This document shows positions 60,083 through 64,000 of a stretch of 64,000 nt of DNA, in pieces; position 1 is the stretch's first letter, and every line of letters begins with the position of its first letter. The stretch is taken from the NCBI GenBank assembly GCA_949130485.1, contig OX422183.1, positions 19,065,934 through 19,129,933 of the forward strand, in the 5' to 3' direction. Source of the stretch: Agelas oroides (Eukaryota; Porifera; Demospongiae; Agelasida; Agelasidae). Made by a program: the position numbers and the translations under genes. The notes below the pieces were generated by a model. That model ran no database searches and had not been told where the DNA came from. It saw only the letters and a program-made list of their open reading frames with translations.

Positions 60083-63000
60083 AATACCCTTCAGCATTCA
60101 CTACTACCATTCAGCATTCACTACTACCCTTCATTCACTTCTACCATTCATCCTTAACTACAACCCTTCATCATTCACTACTACCCTTCAGCTTTCACTA
60201 CTACATTTCCTCATTCACTACTAACTTTTATCATTCATTACTAACCGTCACCATTCACTACTACCCTTCATCCTGCACTACTACCTTTCATCATTCACTA
60301 CAACCTTTCAGCTTTCAATACTACCCTCCAGCATTCACCACTACCCTTCATCTTTAACTACTACACTTCATCAATCACTACTACCCTTCAGCTTTCACCA
60401 CTACCCTTCATCCTTCACTACTACCCTTCATCTGTCACTACTACCCTTCAGCTCTCACTACTACCCTTCTGCATTCACTACTACCCTTCAGCATTCACTA
60501 CTACCCTTTATCATTCACTACTATACTTCAGCATTCACTACTACACTTCTGCATTCACTACTACACTTCAGCATTCACTACTACCCTTTATCATTCACTA
60601 CAGCATTCACTACTACCCTTTGGCAGTCCACCCTTCATTTACTACTACCTTTCATCCTTCACTACTACTCTTCATTGTTCACTACTACCCTTCCTCCTTC
60701 AATACTACCCTTCATCATTCACTACTACCCTTCAGCATTCACTACTACACTTCAGCATTCACTACTACACTTCAGCATTCACTACATCAGCCACTACTAC
60801 CCTTCAGCATTCACTACTACCTTCAGAATTCTCTACCTCCCTTCCTCAATGACTACTAAACTTCATCATTCATTACTGACCGTCATCATTGACACCTACC
60901 ATTCATCCTTCACTACTACCCTTCGGATTCACTACTACCCTTCATCCTTCACTACAACACTTCATCGTTCACTACCGCCCTTCAGCAGTCACCACTACTC
61001 TTCACTACTACATATCAGCATTCACTACTACCATTCAGTATTCACTACGATCCTTCAGCCTCCACTTCTACCATTCAGCATTAGTATTACGCTTCAGCAT
61101 CCACTACTACTTTCACTCGTACATTTTATTACCCACTATTACCCTTCATCATTCATTACTACCCTTCATCATTCACTACTACTCTTCATCATTCACTACT
61201 ATCCTTCACCATTCACTACTACCCTTCGGATTCACTACTACCCTTCAACCTTCACTACTACACTTCATAATTCACTACCGACCTTCAGCAGTTACCACTA
61301 CCTTTCTTTACTACATATCAGCATTCACTACTACCATTCAGCATTCACTACCATCCTTCAGCATCGACTTCTACCATTCAGCATTCCCTACTACCCTTCA
61401 GCATTCCCTACTGCCGTTCAGCATTCACTACTAGCCTTCATCATTCACTACTACCCTTCAGCATTCACTACTTCAGCATTTCCTACTGCCCTTCATCATT
61501 CACTACTATTCTACAGCAATCACCATTACACTCCAGAATTCAGCTTTCACTACTACATTTCCTCATTCACTACTAACTTTTATCATTCATTACTAACCGT
61601 CACCATTCACTACTACCCTTCATCCTGCACTACTACCTTTCATCATTCACTACAACCTTTCAGCTTTCAATACTACCCTCCAGCATTCACCACTACCCTT
61701 CATCTTTAACTACTACACTTCATCATTCACTACTATCCTTCACCATTCACTACTACCCTTCGGATTCACTACTACCCTTCAACCTTCACTACTACACTTC
61801 ATAATTCACTACCGACCTTCAGCAGTTACCACTACCTTTCTTTACTACATATCATCATTCAATACAACCCTTCATCATTCCCTACTACCCTTCATCTTTT
61901 ACTACTACCCTTCATCCTTCACCACTACCCTTCACCATTGACTACTACCCTTCGGATTCACTACTACCCTTCATCATTCAATACTACACTTCATAATTCA
62001 CTACCACCCTTCAGCAGTCACTATTACACATCGCCATTCTCTACTACCCGTCAGCATTCATTACTACCATTCAGCATTCACTACTACCCTTCACCTTCCA
62101 CTTCTACCATTCAGCTTTCCCACCCTTCATCATTTACTACTACACTTCATCATTCACTACTACTACCATTGAGGATTCACTGCTACCTTTCAGCTTTCAG
62201 TACTACCCATCATCATTCCCTACTACCCTTCATCCTTCACTACTACCTTTCATCCTTCACTACTACTCTTCATTGTTCACTACTACCCTTCCTCCTTCAA
62301 TACTACCCTTCATCATTCACTACTACCCTTCAGCATTCACTACTACACTTCAGCATTCACTACTACACTTCAGCATTCACTACATCAGCCACTACTACCC
62401 TTCAGCATTCACTACTACCTTCAGAATTCTCTACCTCCCTTCCTCAATGACTACTAAACTTCATCATTCATTACTGACCGTCATCATTGACACCTACCAT
62501 TCATCCTTCACTACTACCCTTCGGATTCACTACTACCCTTCATCCTTCACTACAACACTTCATCGTTCACTACCGCCCTTCAGCAGTCACCACTACTCTT
62601 CACTACTACATATCAGCATTCACTACTACCATTCAGTATTCACTACGATCCTTCAGCCTCCACTTCTACCATTCAGCATTAGTATTACGCTTCAGCATCC
62701 ACTACTACTTTCACTCGTACATTTTATTACCCACTATTACCCTTCATCATTCATTACTACCCTTCATCATTCACTACTACTCTTCATCATTCACTACTAT
62801 CCTTCACCATTCACTACTACCCTTCGGATTCACTACTACCCTTCAACCTTCACTACTACACTTCATAATTCACTACCGACCTTCAGCAGTTACCACTACC
62901 TTTCTTTACTACATATCAGCATTCACTACTACCATTCAGCATTCACTACCATCCTTCAGCATCGACTTCTACCATTCAGCATTCCCTACTACCCTTCAGC

Positions 63001-64000
63001 ATTCCCTACTGCCGTTCAGCATTCACTACTAGCCTTCATCATTCACTACTACCCTTCAGCATTCACTACTTCAGCATTTCCTACTGCCCTTCATCATTCA
63101 CTACTATTCTACAGCAATCACCATTACACTCCAGAATTCAGCTTTCACTACTACATTTCCTCATTCACTACTAACTTTTATCATTCATTACTAACCGTCA
63201 CCATTCACTACTACCCTTCATCCTGCACTACTACCTTTCATCATTCACTACAACCTTTCAGCTTTCAATACTACCCTCCAGCATTCACCACTACCCTTCA
63301 TCTTTAACTACTACACTTCATCATTCACTACTATCCTTCACCATTCACTACTACCCTTCGGATTCACTACTACCCTTCAACCTTCACTACTACACTTCAT
63401 AATTCACTACCGACCTTCAGCAGTTACCACTACCTTTCTTTACTACATATCATCATTCAATACAACCCTTCATCATTCCCTACTACCCTTCATCATTCAT
63501 TACTAACCTTCAGCATTCACTACTATCCTTAAGCATTCCCTACTACCATTCATCATTCATCCCCTACTACTTTCACTAGTACATTTGATCACTCACTACT
63601 ACCATTCGTCCTTCACTACTACTCTTCACTATCCTTCACCATTCACTACTACCCGGTACCCTTCGTATTCACTACTACCCTTCATCCTTCACTACAACAC
63701 TTCATCGTTCACTACCGACCTTCAGCAGTCACCACTACCCTTCTCTATTACATATCAGCATTCACTACTACCATTCAGCATTCACTACCATCCATCAGCA
63801 TCCACTTCTACCATTCAGCATTCCCTACTACCCTTCAGCATTTCCTACTACCGTTCAGCATTCACTACTAGCCTTCATCATTCACTACTACCCTTCAGCA
63901 TTCACTACTTCAGCATTTCCTACTACCCTTTATCATTCACTACTATCCTACAGCAATCACTATTATACTTCAGAATTCACTACTATCCTTCATCATTCAT
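60083..64000. repeat. 20-base satellite, right block, continues past window
   Basis: Same unit as the left block. The segments 60641-61896 and 62239-63494 (1256 bases each, 1598 apart) look identical, including their 344-codon frames. 61860-62240 also resembles 58480-58860 across the insertion. The array runs off the right edge. Confidence 0.95.

Noticed and set aside
60675-63307. Open frames of 344 codons, twice, and several of 140-206 codons
   Set aside because: They are translations of the 20-base satellite in rotating frames and overlap each other; no domain or codon bias, only the FTTTLQHSLLPF cycle.

Overview
The window is nuclear DNA from an animal, most likely a marine sponge (demosponge). 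Genes are split into many exons with GT-AG introns. Intron lengths run from about 30 bases to several kb. There are no operons or ribosome binding sites, and small inverted-repeat transposons, microsatellites and tandem arrays are abundant. The species assignment is inference from genome style and from the receptor-type genes.

Layout. (1) 244-7715, minus strand: a gene of at least eight exons that runs off the left edge. It encodes a ParB/sulfiredoxin-like domain followed by an N4/N6-type DNA methyltransferase-like domain whose catalytic motif looks degenerate. (2) 7992-12190, plus strand: head-to-head with gene 1 across a gap of about 276 bases, a six-exon gene for a protein with DGMDQ, QMDNC and VGHTHEDID motifs. 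This is the DUF7869-type family, which resembles an RNase H-fold (DDE) transposase. (3) 12.2-19.4 kb: transposon debris, including a piggyBac-like MITE, a split Mutator-type transposase remnant flanked by inverted tandem arrays, and an inverted orphan copy of the signal-peptide exon of gene 3. (4) 19456-25675: three tandem copies (third truncated) of a roughly 2.3 kb unit; the first copy carries a transposon whose empty site survives in the other two. (5) 27126-36327, plus: a five-exon gene for a secreted or GPI-anchored Ig + FN3-like surface protein. (6) 39864-51626, plus: an eight-exon paralogue with Ig, FN3-like, FN3, FN3-like and sushi domains, a membrane span and a tyrosine-containing tail. 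An in-frame TAG lies exactly between membrane span and tail, and it is also the last codon of a possible 93-base retained intron. (7) 55870-64000: a 20-base satellite array with higher-order duplications, broken by a 1 kb insertion.

Genes 5 and 6 share the N-terminal layout, nearly all exon joins are phase 1, and a stray copy of one first exon lies about 12 kb away in the opposite orientation. Together this looks like an expanding, shuffling family of sponge cell-surface receptors, plausibly for recognition or adhesion. Genes 1 and 2 look like a divergently transcribed pair combining DNA modification-type and recombinase-type proteins, either host genes derived from a transposon or the cargo of a large mobile element.

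All gene models were assembled by eye from reading frames and splice signals, with intron phases checked. Domain names come from motif recognition, not from a database search.
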